Source: Hyperoodon ampullatus (lineage: Eukaryota > Chordata > Mammalia > Artiodactyla > Ziphiidae). From it: 64,000 nt of DNA. The stretch spans positions 163,807,353 through 163,871,352 of the forward strand of contig OX457058.1 in the NCBI GenBank assembly GCA_949752795.1. Direction: 5' to 3'. Positions within the stretch are counted from its first letter, which is position 1; every line of letters starts with the position of its first letter. A program made the translations under genes and the position numbers. Of the stretch, positions 23,171 through 34,742 are shown piece by piece. The notes under the pieces are model-generated. The model saw only the letters and a program-made list of their open reading frames with translations, was not told where the DNA came from and searched no databases.

Positions 23171-23929
23171 CTCTGTTTTTGGTACTGTTTTTAATTTAGG
23201 TGGGCCCTCTGTGTTACTGGGCTCCCATGGGACCTCCAGCAATTTGATTGCAACTCACTTCATCAGGGGGTGCTTAGAAATTAATTTCAATGTCAGCAAG
23301 TTTCATGCTCCATGAATGGCATCCCTCCTATCTGCGTTATCCATAAAGAGACTAGGGGTAATTTGAATTAACCTAACTGTCCGGGAGTACACGGTGATGT
23401 GAAGGTGGTAATGTTTTTCTGGGTGGGGGACACAGAGATGGAATGGTGTTAATTCTCACACATATTTGGTCATTATCTCCCAAGTTCCATCTGTCGCGTG
23501 CATCCATTCTTATATCTCCATGAGCTCAACATTATTTTCCCTTTTTTATTAGCTTTAAGCTTCATTTTCTGTTAAATGACCAGCAGGAATCTCTGAAAGG
23601 GGACCAAGAAGCCAAAGAAAAGACACGAAATATTCATTTGATATCAATAATCATTGTGTGAATTATTTCCTGTTTCTGATAAGACCCATAAAATCATTTA
23701 GAAATTACAAGGCTTAGACCGTCATTCAACTTTTGATTATTAACATGCAGCACCTTGAGTTTGGTGAACTGTGTGGAGGTGGAGTCTGGGCCCTTGTAAT
23801 CTCTCATAATGGAATGGAATTGCATGCATGTTTTAGAAATAAACTAAAAAAATAGGAAGATCTTTCAAAAATATATTGCATTCCAAAATTCTAAAGCGAT
23901 TTCCAAAGCAAATTCTTGGTATACAGAAG
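23171..23929. other. Unique sequence, no gene seen
   Basis: No recognisable gene or repeat. Composition is mixed, with no CpG clustering. Confidence 0.5.
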
Positions 23930-24150
23930 AGGGTTTGAGATTTCATGTCAGAGTTAGGTTTGAATCCCAGCTCTAACACTCATTGATGTGTGGACCTTTG
24001 GTAAATTATTCAATCTCTCTGGGCCTCTTCAGTGATATCAGAATAACAATATTTACATTAAAAGGTTTTCATGAGGATTAAAGGGGATAACATTTATAAA
24101 GTATCTCATACAGAATATGACAAAATGAGGGCCCTAATAATTGTTGATTT
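23930..24150 (+). mobile_element. MIR SINE, nearly complete
   Basis: Plus-strand MIR order: ggtttgaatcccagctctaa, ctttggtaaattattcaat, ctctctgggcctcttcagt, tcatgaggattaaaggggat, then acagaatatgacaaaatgag. This is one of the clearest MIRs in the window. Confidence 0.88.
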
Positions 24151-25394
24151 CCTTCATTATTTCCTTCCTTCATTCATAAAGAGACAAGTAAAATCTAATT
24201 TCTGATGCCTTATTTCCTAGTGAATGAGAACTGAAGGGTAATATTTATGTTGGAGAGAATAATACGCTTGAATGACCTTGAGAAAAAGGGAGCTTAGCTT
24301 CCTTTCCATTTAGAATTGCCATGCAGGAATTACAGGACAGATTCATTTGAAATAAGAACTTTCATACCTGAGCCACTGCCCAGAAATTATGGCAGCACTC
24401 CTGGGAAGTTTTGAAAACACTTTGAACTTACTTTCTAAAGTTGCTTTGCATTCTGTACTGCTGGGCCCCGCTGCACATCCATGACTTGGCTGGAGCTGAT
24501 GCTGGCTGTGCCAGCATATTTTCAAACTGATCAAGTCATAGAGCCTTGAAAATTTCATGAGATTCTGTTTTTGTGAGATTTCCAAGTTTATACCAAGCTT
24601 TACAGATTCCAAAGGGATGCAGAATCCAGAAAAAAAATAAAGTCTACCAACTCTAAGATACAACAGTTGACATGCTTATTTCAGGTTGAATTAGGGGCTG
24701 ATTGGAAGTGTGACTTCTTATTTCCCCTTTAGTGGAGAAAGTCTCTTATTATTTTACAGGATTACCTTTTAAATTTAACAATAGTGGAAACTTCCTAGAA
24801 ACTGGAACAGAATAATGCCTGGCAACACTAATAATGATTTAGAATCAGGTCCTGTACTGAATCAAACTAGGTATGTGTTCTACTGGATTAACCATAAATT
24901 TACTTGCTTTCATGCTTTTTTAATGAAGTACTAATCAGGACATACAGACTCGGTAATTTTTTTTTTTTTTTTTTAGCAATTATCAGATATCTGTTAAATG
25001 AGGCACTATTTCTTATTTTCTTTGATTGTCTATTGTTTTAATGTTGAATACAACATATTCAACCACCAATAATAATACAGTTTCATCAGTCACTTCTGGA
25101 AATATCTTGTCTATCCAACAAAACTGATTATGTAACAGATAATCAATTTCTTACTTTTTAATCAGGCATATAATATCAATCAGAGTTTCTGCACAACATG
25201 AGACATCCAACATGGCACATTGATCTGATCCAATTCTAGGCAAAAGGAAAGAAACATGGTGATTTACTTAACCTGGAGTAACAATATTATAGAAAAATGT
25301 TCAGTTTCTGTCATATTTCTAAAAACATTGAAAGCAAAAAATTCACTTGACTCTCTCTGCTGGTTTATAATGAGGGTTTCCAGGCTGGGAACCA
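24151..25394. other. Unique sequence, no gene seen
   Basis: T run at 24957-24974. The 24340-24660 part is less AT-rich than its surroundings and carries a 106-codon minus frame with no recognisable domain. Confidence 0.5.
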
Positions 25395-25500
25395 TTATTT
25401 CATTCATTTATTCATCCATTCATTCACTCAGAAAACAATTTTTCATCATGTATTATATACTAGGTGCCAGATATAGATGCAGTGTATCCTTTATTTGAAG
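25395..25500 (-). mobile_element. L2 LINE 3' end relic
   Basis: ttcattcatttattcatcca and further ttcattca units are followed by tactaggtgccagatatag, the reverse complement of the L2 3' terminus. Confidence 0.7.
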
Positions 25501-26059
25501 TCTTTACTAACATAGATTCAGATGGAATTGTTGAAGAATGAATCTTATAAATATTCAAAGAAATGGGTTCACTTGTCATGAAAATAAGGTATTCTTCATA
25601 TAGCCAATGTTTGGCACTGATTTTTCAGTTTTATATCCTTATCCTATGTGGGAAAAATGTTTGCTTTTTCAAAACAACATTTGAGACTATCTGAAAATAG
25701 ATTTAAAAAATTAGTATGGGTCAGTGTGGTCTTATATAAAATGAAAACATGTATGTAACAATATGACACAAGACACCTCTTCTGCTGAGCTTGTGTTTGC
25801 CACTATCATTTTGTCAATTGTTATGATGGATATGCTGTCCTATAAAATTCTCATTAGATTAGACAACAAAGGGGGTACAAAATGGGCAATATGTCTAGAA
25901 GGTTAAATACAGAGCTGTTTTTCCATTAGATGGTAGGAAGATGTTGACCCTCTTCCACTGGCATTGATTAGTTGATCACATCCAGCCTTAAGGATCTGGG
26001 ATATAAGACTTTAGCTTCCACAATTAATAGAATGATCTTAGGAGAAGAAGGCAAGATTG
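25501..26059. other. AT-rich unique sequence, no gene seen
   Basis: No open frame of note and no recognisable repeat. Confidence 0.5.
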
Positions 26060-26160
26060 GCTTGATCAATTATTAGCTTTATGACTTTGGCCGAAGTCAT
26101 TTCATCTTTATGTCTCAGAGACCTTATCTGGAAAATGGGGAAAATACACATATTCCTTCT
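26060..26160 (+). mobile_element. MIR SINE fragment
   Basis: Plus-strand core: attagctttatgactttggc, cgaagtcatttcatcttt, atgtctcagagaccttatct, then ggaaaatgggg. Confidence 0.7.
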
Positions 26161-28324
26161 TTCCAGACTCAGACTCTGAGCATCAGAAATGTTATCATGT
26201 GACTATTAACCAGTCAAGGGTTGATTTGAAAAATAACAAAAGGATCCCCTTTCAAGCCTGTGAGAAAGGGCAGAATAAGTGGAAAGATGACAGAAACTTT
26301 ATTCATCAGGATGAATAACACCAGGTGTTGATACAGGAAATCCTAAAAGCTCAGGAACTTAACACAATAGAGTTGTATGGCACACACCTGACACAACCCA
26401 AAGCAGCCTATAGATTTGGAGGAAGGGAGGTCATTTTCCTAAATGACATTGGTGGCCCTTGGAACCACAGAATCCTGTGATGGATTCTCTGCATTTGGCT
26501 AGCCAAAAAGTGAAAAGAGAGATTAAGCCTAAAAATCTCATGGGGAGTTTGGGGGCAGGCTGGGAAGGGGTATATAACCATTTTGCCCACTTTCTACTGT
26601 CTAGAGCTAATCCTGAACACCCCTCTGCCAAGATATAAGTGTTCTTGGATATGTATGCTTTCAGTGTCCCCATTAAATAGTGGAAAAAAATAATCATGAA
26701 TACATAGCATCAAATCACTTACAAAAGTCTCCTGAAAGGATGAAACTTTCTAATGGTATCCAGAAATATTTCTGAAGATAAAAGAATTATATGCAGAGTT
26801 TAAAGTCTAAACCACGGATCAAAGAAGTTATTCTCATTCTACAAACTCCGGATGCCTAGATGTTAATTATGATAGCAACAGGAGTCTTCCAGTTATTATC
26901 TAAGGAAAGAATGTGTTTGCTAATTAAAATGAAAAAACAAACAAAAAGCACAGGATAGCTAAATATCAAGCATCTAATTAAATAAGGCAATTTAATATCA
27001 TTTGAAAATTACTGCTTTTATTGTATGCTCAGTTATATTTGTCTCTGATTAATGCAAAACTAGAGGGTTACTTATATTTTTCTTATACACATTTGTTTGG
27101 TTAACAATATCTTTCAAGTAGAGAATCCCTTGAAGACAGTACTAAAAAAACTTGTAAAGTGGTAGTGAATGATCATCCTAGATATAATCATTAGACTAAA
27201 TATATATTGTAGGAAATCAAATTTGAATTAAGCAAGATATCTTTTGTGGGTGACCCTTCACCATTTATTCTAGCCATGATCCTCAAGGGTTGATTGAAAT
27301 TGTTTAGTGGATCTTCAGTATTGACTGAATCAGTCAGGGAATCAACAGAAATAAGCATGTCTTTAATCACCGTGACCTTTTCTTCAAAGGTAGAAAAGTA
27401 AATGAACTCAACTGGTGATGAAAATGAAGCACTGAAGTTCTTCACCAATTTCATTGGTCATTTTGTTCAGTTATGATGAAATCCAAGTTTTCATCTTATA
27501 TAAGAGAAAACAGAGTTCATACAAGAAAAGTGACTTCCTGGTTAAAAGAAAAAATGATTTTTAATCTTCTAGTCCAATTTCTTTCCATACAGCATGAAAC
27601 ATGTATAAACCTCAAGAATCTGTTCATCATTCATTGGCCAATGCAATGTCTAAATCCAGACCTAGATAAGTCATGATTCTTATCACTCTTTCAGAGCTAT
27701 AAATAGATAAGAAAAATAACTCAAGTAATGAAGTAAGAAGTCAAAGGAAGTGGGCTCAAGGAGAGTTATTTTTTATCACAATACAAACTTATTTTACTTC
27801 TTCTTCCTTAAAAATCCATTCTTTAGTCAAGTGGGCCAAATATATCCCTGTTCTTTTTTCATGCTAGCATACATTTTATTTTGGAAATGGAAGTAGGTCA
27901 AGAGCTCCCTCTAAGGCAGAAGTTGAAAAGCAGTGGCTCTGTGACCATTAGATATGCTTTTCATTATTTTTATTTTTTTGCCCGCATTCAAATTAGTTGC
28001 CAAAGTTTAACAACTAGGAGGTTTCACAGAAAAACAAACAAACCTGAATTTCTGGCTTCTTTTGAGAAATGGGATGATCTAACAACTCCACTAAAACATT
28101 TCTGGAGCAGAGTGGTAGGTACAATGTTTATATGGAACTTGCCCTCTCCAATTCACCTGAGGTTCCACCACTCCCTAATTATTTACCTAACTTTGGAGTC
28201 CAGGCACTTTCTTCCATCTTGTCTAATCTCTAATGTGTCACTTTCTCAGTCTCTGGAGGCTTGTGATTTGGCGACTTCTGTCTAAGACAGTGCAGTGAGT
28301 CATCAAGACAGATCTGAGGATTGA
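26161..28324. other. Unique sequence, no gene seen
   Basis: About 2.1 kb without a gene or clear repeat. The frames at 27191-27454 (minus), 27473-27676 (plus) and 27881-28285 (plus, 134 codons) lack domains, signal peptides and splice-like boundaries. Confidence 0.5.
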
Positions 28325-28500
28325 AAACTTGATGTTTTACTTTCCATCTCTGTGGCTTCATGAAAGTAAATTTAACTCCCAGTGACTTCATCTGTAAAAT
28401 ACATTATTAATCCTATTTTATAATGTTGTATCTCCGATTTTGTAACAATATGTGAAGGAATTTGCATGTATCCTGATTCACAGGAGATGAGTAAACTCCA
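28325..28500 (+). mobile_element. MIR SINE (degraded)
   Basis: Cccagtgacttcatctgtaa, followed by aatacattattaatcctatt, keeps the MIR core order on the plus strand. The 5' part is unclear. Confidence 0.5.
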
Positions 28501-28594
28501 TTCCCTTTGCAAAATTTCCTTATTTCAATCAGTAAATATTCCAAGAGAATTTATTAAGTTGCTGCAATTTTCAAAGTGCTTAGCAGTGCTTTAG

Positions 28595-28740
28595 CAATGA
28601 TTCTGTTCTAATTGGTAACATTCATCAGATTTATGTAAGTTCAAAAATTATTATAATAATAGTCAACCTGTATCCAGTAAGTGTAGTGTACCAGAAGCTT
28701 TTTTAAACACAGAAACATTTTTAAATGTTAAATGATGTAC
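28595..28740 (-). mobile_element. MIR SINE (degraded)
   Basis: Aataatagtcaacctgtatc, then agtaagtgtagtgtaccaga, fits the reverse complement of the MIR 3' end. Confidence 0.4.
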
Positions 28741-29713
28741 TTTTTATGTTACTAAAAATAATATGACACATCTGTGATATCCCTGATATTCTCACATTGA
28801 ATAAAACATGGGGGACGTGGGTTTAGTAAATTTAAAGTTTACTTGAAAAAGTCTCATAAATAAAAGTATGACAGACCTGCATTTGGATATAATCAAAGTA
28901 TGTTGATTATCATCTAATAGATAATCATTCAAAAATGCCAATTTAGCAGGTTGATATCTGACCAGTCTACTATCACATTTAGAGCTCAAATTTTTAACCT
29001 CAACAGGCACTAAAAGAAAAAGGTGTTGCCTACCCAATACTTAGTCACTAATGGCCAAGCTGTCAGTATTTTACCTTCTCTATTGTAAATGTATTTCTCT
29101 CTGGTATTTCTCTTTGGTCAGTGCTTATTTATACTGAGAACATCACCTGCACAACACACCTGTTTCTTCCAGGAGACAGGTGGCTTAAAAAGGTAAATGG
29201 GCCTAGCTCCTATGGCATTGTGTTAAACAAGGAATAATGCAAAACAAAATCTCTTAAGGCTCATGAAGTCTTGCTAATAGGACAGATGTCCTCTGTGCAG
29301 TTCCTTGGGAACTAAACTGCAAATATTGCTGTGCTAATATCACAGGACCCTAGTTTCATTGATTGTTTCTATCTTCATTATCCTCTATTATTCCCCATAA
29401 AAAATCCATTTTTAGTTAAGAAATCTGATGCACATAATACAACTGATATCAAAGGTTTAATGGGCTTGCCATCAATAAATTGAATTAAATCTCTGCTTAA
29501 CAGTAATGATTCTTCAGACGGGGCAATAGATAATAAGATCATGGCAATAGAACATTCAGTGGATGATTCTTACACCCTGAAACATAACATTATGGCTAAT
29601 TGGTCATTGCTACCTATTCTTTTAGATGTATTGGTTATGTCTTATAAATATCTCAATTCTAGCTCACTTGCTTCAAGAGAAAGTCTTTATTGGCAGTATG
29701 ACACATCATTAAA
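28741..29713. other. AT-rich unique sequence, no gene seen
   Basis: No gene or clear repeat. The frames at 28792-29037 (minus) and 29541-29849 (plus) have no domain, and the latter runs into the SINE head. Confidence 0.5.
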
Positions 29714-30065
29714 CTATACAATAGGGGCTTCCCTGGCGGTGCAGTGGTTGAGAATCTGCCTGCCAATGCAGGGGACACGGGTTCGAGTCCTGGTCTGGGA
29801 AGATCCCACATGCCGCAGAGCAAGTAGGCCTGTGAGCCACAACTACTGAACCTGCGTGTCTGGAGCCTGCGCCCTGCAACAAGAGGCCGTGACAGTGAAA
29901 GGCCTGTGCACCACAATGAAGAGTGGCCCCCGCTAGCCGCAACTAGAGAAAGCCCTCGCACAGAAACAAAGACCCAACACAGCCAAAAATAAATAAATAA
30001 ATAAATAAATTAAAAAAAATATGCTTTGCTGAACTCCCCCCCCCAAAAAAAGCTATACAATAGGG
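29714..30065 (+). mobile_element. Long-type CHR SINE with two A-rich tails
   Basis: The head gcttccctggcggtgcagtg starts at 29727. The B box ggttcgagtcc (29780-29790) matches the pol III consensus fully. The body continues beyond the usual end through gagtggcccccgctagccgc and gacccaacacagcc to an (aaat)n tail at about 29985-30020. About 30 bp of other sequence and a second A run (30044-30051) follow, then the right target-site duplication. That duplication, ctatacaataggg, is perfect at 29714-29726 and 30053-30065, so both tails lie inside one insertion. Confidence 0.95.
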
Positions 30066-31474
30066 CAACATCTTTCAACTTAGACAATGCTAAAGAACAT
30101 ATCGTGTCAAATCGTCTAATAAAAAAGCTGTACCCAAGTTCCCACTCAGTAACACTCATACAAGAAACAAGTTGTGACTATGAAAATATCAACTTTCTTG
30201 TCTTTTGCCAATCTTAATCCCAAGCATCTTTCTTTTTCATTTTGCTTTCGTTTTCCCTTAATTTTCCAGTGGTCTCTTAAATTATGTCCCAGTAAAGCTA
30301 TGACTTTCTCTTCGTTATATGGTTTAATAATAACATATAACTTGTTTTCATATTGAAAAAACTAGCAGGGAAGAATAACTGGAAGGAGAAATTGAGCAAT
30401 GATATGTAAGTTTGCTGCCATCTATAGGCTGGCAGTAAATTCCTGGGCAAAATGAACCTTGAGGACTAGGCTCACCCACACTGTTTATACAGGACCCAGG
30501 TGTTTCCTGACAATTAAGAATCCTAGGAATTTTAGGAGAAGGTCTGGTCAATATCACTTTGCTTAATTTCTCCTTACATAATACTTGGTTTGAAGACATA
30601 TGAGTCAAAAGTGAAAGAAGTATAAGTCAAAATTACAAGTTTAAAGTAATATTAGGATAGGCAATTCTTTAAAATGTATATGTTTTCTGTTTAGTTGACT
30701 ATCAGCAAATTTTTTAAAGCAAGAATAAAATTTAAATATTAAGGTAAATTTATTTTGGTCACTTGAAATAAATTTGGAAGTCATATATCGTTTACCATTT
30801 GATATCCTATATTCTCTAGACAATAATTAAATTATCTTCTTTATCTTTATATACCATCTTTTTTCCTAAAAATCTGAATCATGCTTAGTATTTACAACTA
30901 CTAAGTAAGGGAAGAATATTCAAAACACTCCTTTGAAATTTGTGCATATATTTATTCACAGATTTTTCTTTGGCCTTAAATACCCAATCCAGATTTTGAC
31001 AATATCTCTGATCTATACAGGTACTTGCAAAATATTCTTCCTTCCTCAGTCTTCTGCCTCTGGATTTAAAAGCCATTGTGGGACCCTGCGCAGAGTGCAC
31101 CGGGGGTGATGCCTGGAGGAAAAGCAGCCAACTAGGTCATGGCTCAGATAGCATTTCTTGAAATGTGCAAAATGCAACAGACTTGGACAGGGCAGTGCTA
31201 CAGGCTCTGCTAGAGGCTTGCCAAAGGGACCAGCAGCAGTTGTCACCACAGGTGGCTTCCAAATATATCCCAGAGGAAAGACAGAAATCAATTGCTAATC
31301 ATTCTATCTCATCCCTGTTGTTAACACATGTCTGAAAGTCTCTCCTAGAACTGTCTTAAATGCCTTGGGTTAGAAATGTATTGTTCAAGGCTTATCTCCT
31401 TAGCTAGATTGTCGACTATGACTTAACAATACTGGCTTTGTGCCCTTACGTCAGACTTACAATGTTTTGAGCCT
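30066..31474. other. Unique sequence, no gene seen
   Basis: No gene or clear repeat. A block at about 31050-31270 is less AT-rich and keeps a few CpGs. Its 81-codon minus frame (31046-31291) has no recognisable domain. Confidence 0.5.
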
Positions 31475-31514
31475 ATTAGAAACAATAAATGGTTATTAGA
31501 AACAATAAATGGTT
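31475..31514. repeat. 20-bp perfect tandem duplication
   Basis: The unit attagaaacaataaatggtt is present twice in direct succession without mismatch (31475-31494 and 31495-31514), implying a recent duplication. Confidence 0.97.
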
Positions 31515-31765
31515 GAAAAGACTGAGAAGCTGAAAACTGCCACTGTGAATTAAAATCTAGAACACCTACATTACTCATGGTAAGGATTAGAAATGGGTTC
31601 TCTTCAACCATCTCCAGCAAAGTAGAAAGTGTATCAACCCTTGCCAATTAAGAGGCTGTATCTGCCTAATCCTCCTTATTTTTGTCTATACACATCTTTT
31701 TTAAGTTTTTTCCCCAGACATTTAGAACTTGCCTTACACCTATGGGATTATAGTAACACTGGTTA
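31515..31765. other. Unique sequence, no gene seen
   Basis: Short spacer between the tandem duplication and the L1 block, with no recognised content. Confidence 0.5.
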
Positions 31766-32090
31766 TCTTTTTAAATTTTTTTTTATTGTGGTAAAAGTCA
31801 CATAATATAACAAATACTATTTTAACCATATTTAACTCTACAGTTCAGTGACGCTAAGTACATTCACATTGTCGTGCAACTCTCACCATCATCCATTTCC
31901 CAAATTTTTCACCTTCCTAAACTGAAACCCTGTTCCCCTTGAACACTAACTCCCCATTCCCTTTCCACATCCCCCCACCCTCCAGCTTCTGGCATCTACC
32001 AATGTACTTTCTCACTCTATGAATTTGACTATTCTAGGTACCTCATATAAGTGGAATGAAACAGTGTTCGTCTGTACCTAAGGTATATTG
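31766..32090 (-). mobile_element. Old L1M 3' region, minus strand
   Basis: Ttttattgtggtaaaagtca, cagttcagtgacgctaagta, acattgtcgtgcaactctca, aactccccattccc and acctcatataagtggaatga follow in order the reverse complement of an L1M 3' region. It lies just left of a younger L1 in the same orientation. Confidence 0.85.
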
Positions 32091-32443
32091 GAATGCATTT
32101 TTTAAGGTTAACTTAATATATGTCACGCAAACAGATTGTACCTTCTTTTTTTTTCTGCTGCGCTATACAGTAGACACTCAACAGCCATCTACATCATACA
32201 AGTAGTGTACATACGTCAATCCCAATCTCCCAATCCATCCCATCCCCCCATCCCCCTTGGTGTCCATACGTTTGTTCTCTACATCTGTGTCTCTGTTTCT
32301 GCTTTGCAAATAAGGTCATCTATACTATTTTTCTAGATTCCACACATATGTGTTAAAATATGTATTTGTTTTTCTCTTTCTGACTTACTTCACTCTATAT
32401 GACAGTCTCTAGGTATATCCACATCTCTGCAAATGGCACAATT

Positions 32444-32660
32444 TCATTCCTTTTTATGACTGAGTAATATTCCATTGTGTATATGTATGTACCGCATCTT
32501 CTTTATCCATTTGTCTGTCGATGGACATTTAGGTTGCTTCCTTGTCCTGGCCATTGTAAATAGTGCTGCACTGAACATTGGGGTGCATGTGTCTTTTTGA
32601 ATTATGGTTTTCTCTGGGTATATGTCCAAGAGTGGGATAGTTGGGTCATATGGTAGTTCT
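32444..32660 (-). pseudogene. L1 ORF2 C-terminal fragment interrupted by SINE
   Basis: Read on the minus strand, the region encodes L1 ORF2 C-terminal words (PTIPLLDIYPE, then AALFTMAR, then [10 protein letters not shown]). The frame enters the CHR poly-A tail on its upstream side, so the insertion broke the ORF2 relic. It is not a host gene. Confidence 0.85.
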
Positions 32661-32885
32661 TTTTTTTTTTTTTTTTTTTTTTTGTGGTACGCAGGCCTCT
32701 CACTGTTGTGGCCTCTCCCATTGCAGAGCACAGGCTCCGGACGTGCAGGCTCAGCAGCCATGGCTCATGGGCCCAGCCTCTCCACGGCATGTGGGATCCT
32801 CCTGGACCGGGGCACGAACCCTTGTCCCCTGCGTCGGCAGGCGGACCCTCAGCCACTGTGCCACCAGGGAAGCCCTGGTAGTTCT
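32651..32885 (-). mobile_element. CHR-family SINE nested in L1
   Basis: The poly-T starts at 32661. The reversed CHR body ends ...ccaccagggaagccc at 32875. A perfect 10-bp duplication tggtagttct (32651-32660 and 32876-32885) of L1 sequence flanks it, so the SINE is younger than the L1. The plus-strand frames at 32604-32918 are antisense SINE readings. Confidence 0.97.
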
Positions 32886-33115
32886 ATTTTTAGCTTTTTA
32901 AGGAACTGTGCTCCATAGTGGCTGTATCAATTTACATTCCCACCAATAGTTTAAGAGGGTTCCCTTTTCGCTCACCCTCTCCAGAATTTACTGTTTGTAG
33001 ATTTTTTGGTGATGGCCATTCTGACTGGTGTGAGGTGGTACCTCATGGTAGATTTGATTTGATTGGGTTGTTTGTCTTTTTGATACTACTGATATTATTT
33101 GAGAGCTTATTATAT

Positions 33116-33284
33116 TCCTAGAACTATGGCTGGTTGTGAAACACTAGAGTGGATACGTTGGAGCATGTTTACTCCATCCAATTCAGTCAACATGCATTTC
33201 ACTGTTTGAGTATTGTTAAATCCCATAGTCAAGTTGTGACTTTGACTCTTGCACCTAACTCTATCTTATATGATTCTGTCATAG
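33116..33284. other. Unique spacer, nothing recognised
   Basis: Spacer between the L1 5' truncation and a MIR. Confidence 0.5.
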
Positions 33285-33510
33285 AAAGATCACTGGATTA
33301 GAAGTCAGAGGGCTTAGTGCTAGCGTTGGTTCTTCCACTTACTGAATGTGGAATTAGTAAGTCACTTAATTCCATTAAGCCTCAGTTTCCTTGCATATAT
33401 AAAGGAGCTAATGTTTTTTAAAATGTTCCTTAAAATGTGTTCATGTATGTGAAAGAAATGTGTAAACTATAAATGCCTATAAACACGTAGAGATCAATCA
33501 GTATTATTGT
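33285..33510 (+). mobile_element. MIR SINE, nearly complete
   Basis: Plus-strand order: cactggattagaagtcagag, ggttcttccacttactgaat, taagtcacttaattccatta, agcctcagtttccttgc, then a degraded cctataaacac...agtattattgtt end. A clear MIR. Confidence 0.88.
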
Positions 33511-33579
33511 TACCAAATTAATACTGGAAATCAGTGGAGTGATGAGAGCCACTCACCTTCCAGAGCAAGCTACATACCT

Positions 33580-34025
33580 TCTTTCCAAGAGTCTTCCTTG
33601 ACTCCTTTAGCCTAAGTCAGGATTTCTGGCTCTCAAATTGTCTTTAGTATTCTCTGATTTGCTTCATATATATATATCAGTTTTCCCTAACTTGCTCATT
33701 GAGATCAAGATTTTTTTTCTAAGAAAGGACTTTTATCATGTCATGTCCATATACACTATACTTAATGGGGAGTTGGTACAAAAGAGGGGTAAACATATAA
33801 GTATAATCATACAAGGAATCTTTGCTGTGTATCAAATCCTTCTCCTGCACCAATTCAAAATAATCTTGCTCTACCTTTACTCGAATCATGGCTGCAGGAA
33901 CCAATTTCTCCTAAGCTTCCAATGGCTTCTCTTCTGGCAGGTATAACCTCTGCCTGAGATCAGTGAAGTAGCTTTTACTTGCTGCCCTGGGGCTTCCTCT
34001 CTTATACTTTGGCAGCTAAAGTATG
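33580..34025. other. Unclassified, possible old L2 fragment
   Basis: The agagtcttccttgactcctt region may be an L2 3' UTR piece on the plus strand. The rest is unrecognised. No gene is seen; the frame at 33638-33946 has no domain. Confidence 0.3.
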
Positions 34026-34305
34026 TGTGGGGTGGGCGAGGGGGGATGGAGGTCAATGTCCATGGGGCAGATAAGTGTTTCCCCCTTTCATTCCTAAGGG
34101 AATGTTTGAGTGATAATAATGTGGCATTGTAGGTTCATCAATTGTAACAAATGTACCAGTCTGGTGGGAACTACTGATAGGGACAAGGGCATGCATGTGT
34201 GGGAGCATTGAGCATATGGCAAATCTTTGTACTTCTCTTTCAATTTTGCTACGAATTTAAGACTTCTTTTAAAAATTAAGTCTTAATAAAGAAAAAGAAA
34301 AGAAG
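34026..34305 (+). mobile_element. L1M 3' UTR end
   Basis: A G-rich stretch at 34028-34054 is followed by aggttcatcaattgtaacaa, atgtaccagtctggtgggaa, ggcaaatctttgtacttctc and caattttgctacgaatttaa, then a taaag-type A-rich end. This is the classic L1M 3' UTR order on the plus strand, well conserved for its age. Confidence 0.87.
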
Positions 34306-34523
34306 CATTAAGTCAGCCATCAGCCACTGCAAACCCCTCTACCACCACTATCACCAAAGAGACAATTCACACTGCTCCTCAGAAACCATGAGCAGCAACC
34401 CCAAAGCCATTGCAATGGGAAGTGGCGAGTCTGGACTTGAACCCAGGTATTTTTTTAAACTAATGGCACCAAATTCGACTGTATAGCAGACATCCTGTAG
34501 GTGAGGATAAAAAGATTCCTTCC

Positions 34524-34742
34524 GGGCTTCCCTGGTGGCGCAGTGGTTGAGAGTCTGCCTGCCAATGCAGGGGACACGGGTTCATGCCCTGGTCCGGGAA
34601 GATCCCACATGCCGCAGAGAGGCTGGGCCCATGAGCCATGGCCGCTGAACCTGCACGTCCGGAGCCTGTGCTCTGCAACGGGAGAGGCCATAACAGTTAG
34701 AGGCCCGCATACTGCAAAAAAAAAAAAAAAAAAAAAAAAAAA
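34524..34742 (+). mobile_element. CHR-family SINE
   Basis: A complete CHR head and body (gggcttccctggtggcgcag to aggcccgcatactgc) with an A tail of about 27. The B-box region is ggttcatgccc, changed at the position of the CpG. I could not find a clear target-site duplication. Antisense frames at 34455-34760 derive from it. Confidence 0.95.

Larger units (their letters stand above)
32144..33115 (-). mobile_element. LINE-1 3' end, minus strand, split by a SINE
   Basis: The poly-T tail at 32145-32154 is followed by the reverse complement of the L1 3' UTR and ORF2 end (gagtaatattccattgtgta, tgctgcactgaacattgggg, tgggtcatatggtag). A CHR SINE interrupts it at 32661-32875, and it resumes with caccaatagtttaagagggt to about 33115. 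The right end seems to have an internal deletion (gtggtacctcatggta joined to gattgggttgtttg). I could not identify a target-site duplication for this L1. Confidence 0.9.

Noticed and set aside
31046..31291. 81-codon minus frame in a CpG-retaining patch
   Set aside because: No family resemblance. Other frames on the same DNA are equally open.
34028..34054. G-rich stretch as a stand-alone G-quadruplex regulatory element
   Set aside because: It lies in an L1M 3' UTR, where such G-rich tracts are an ordinary part of the element.
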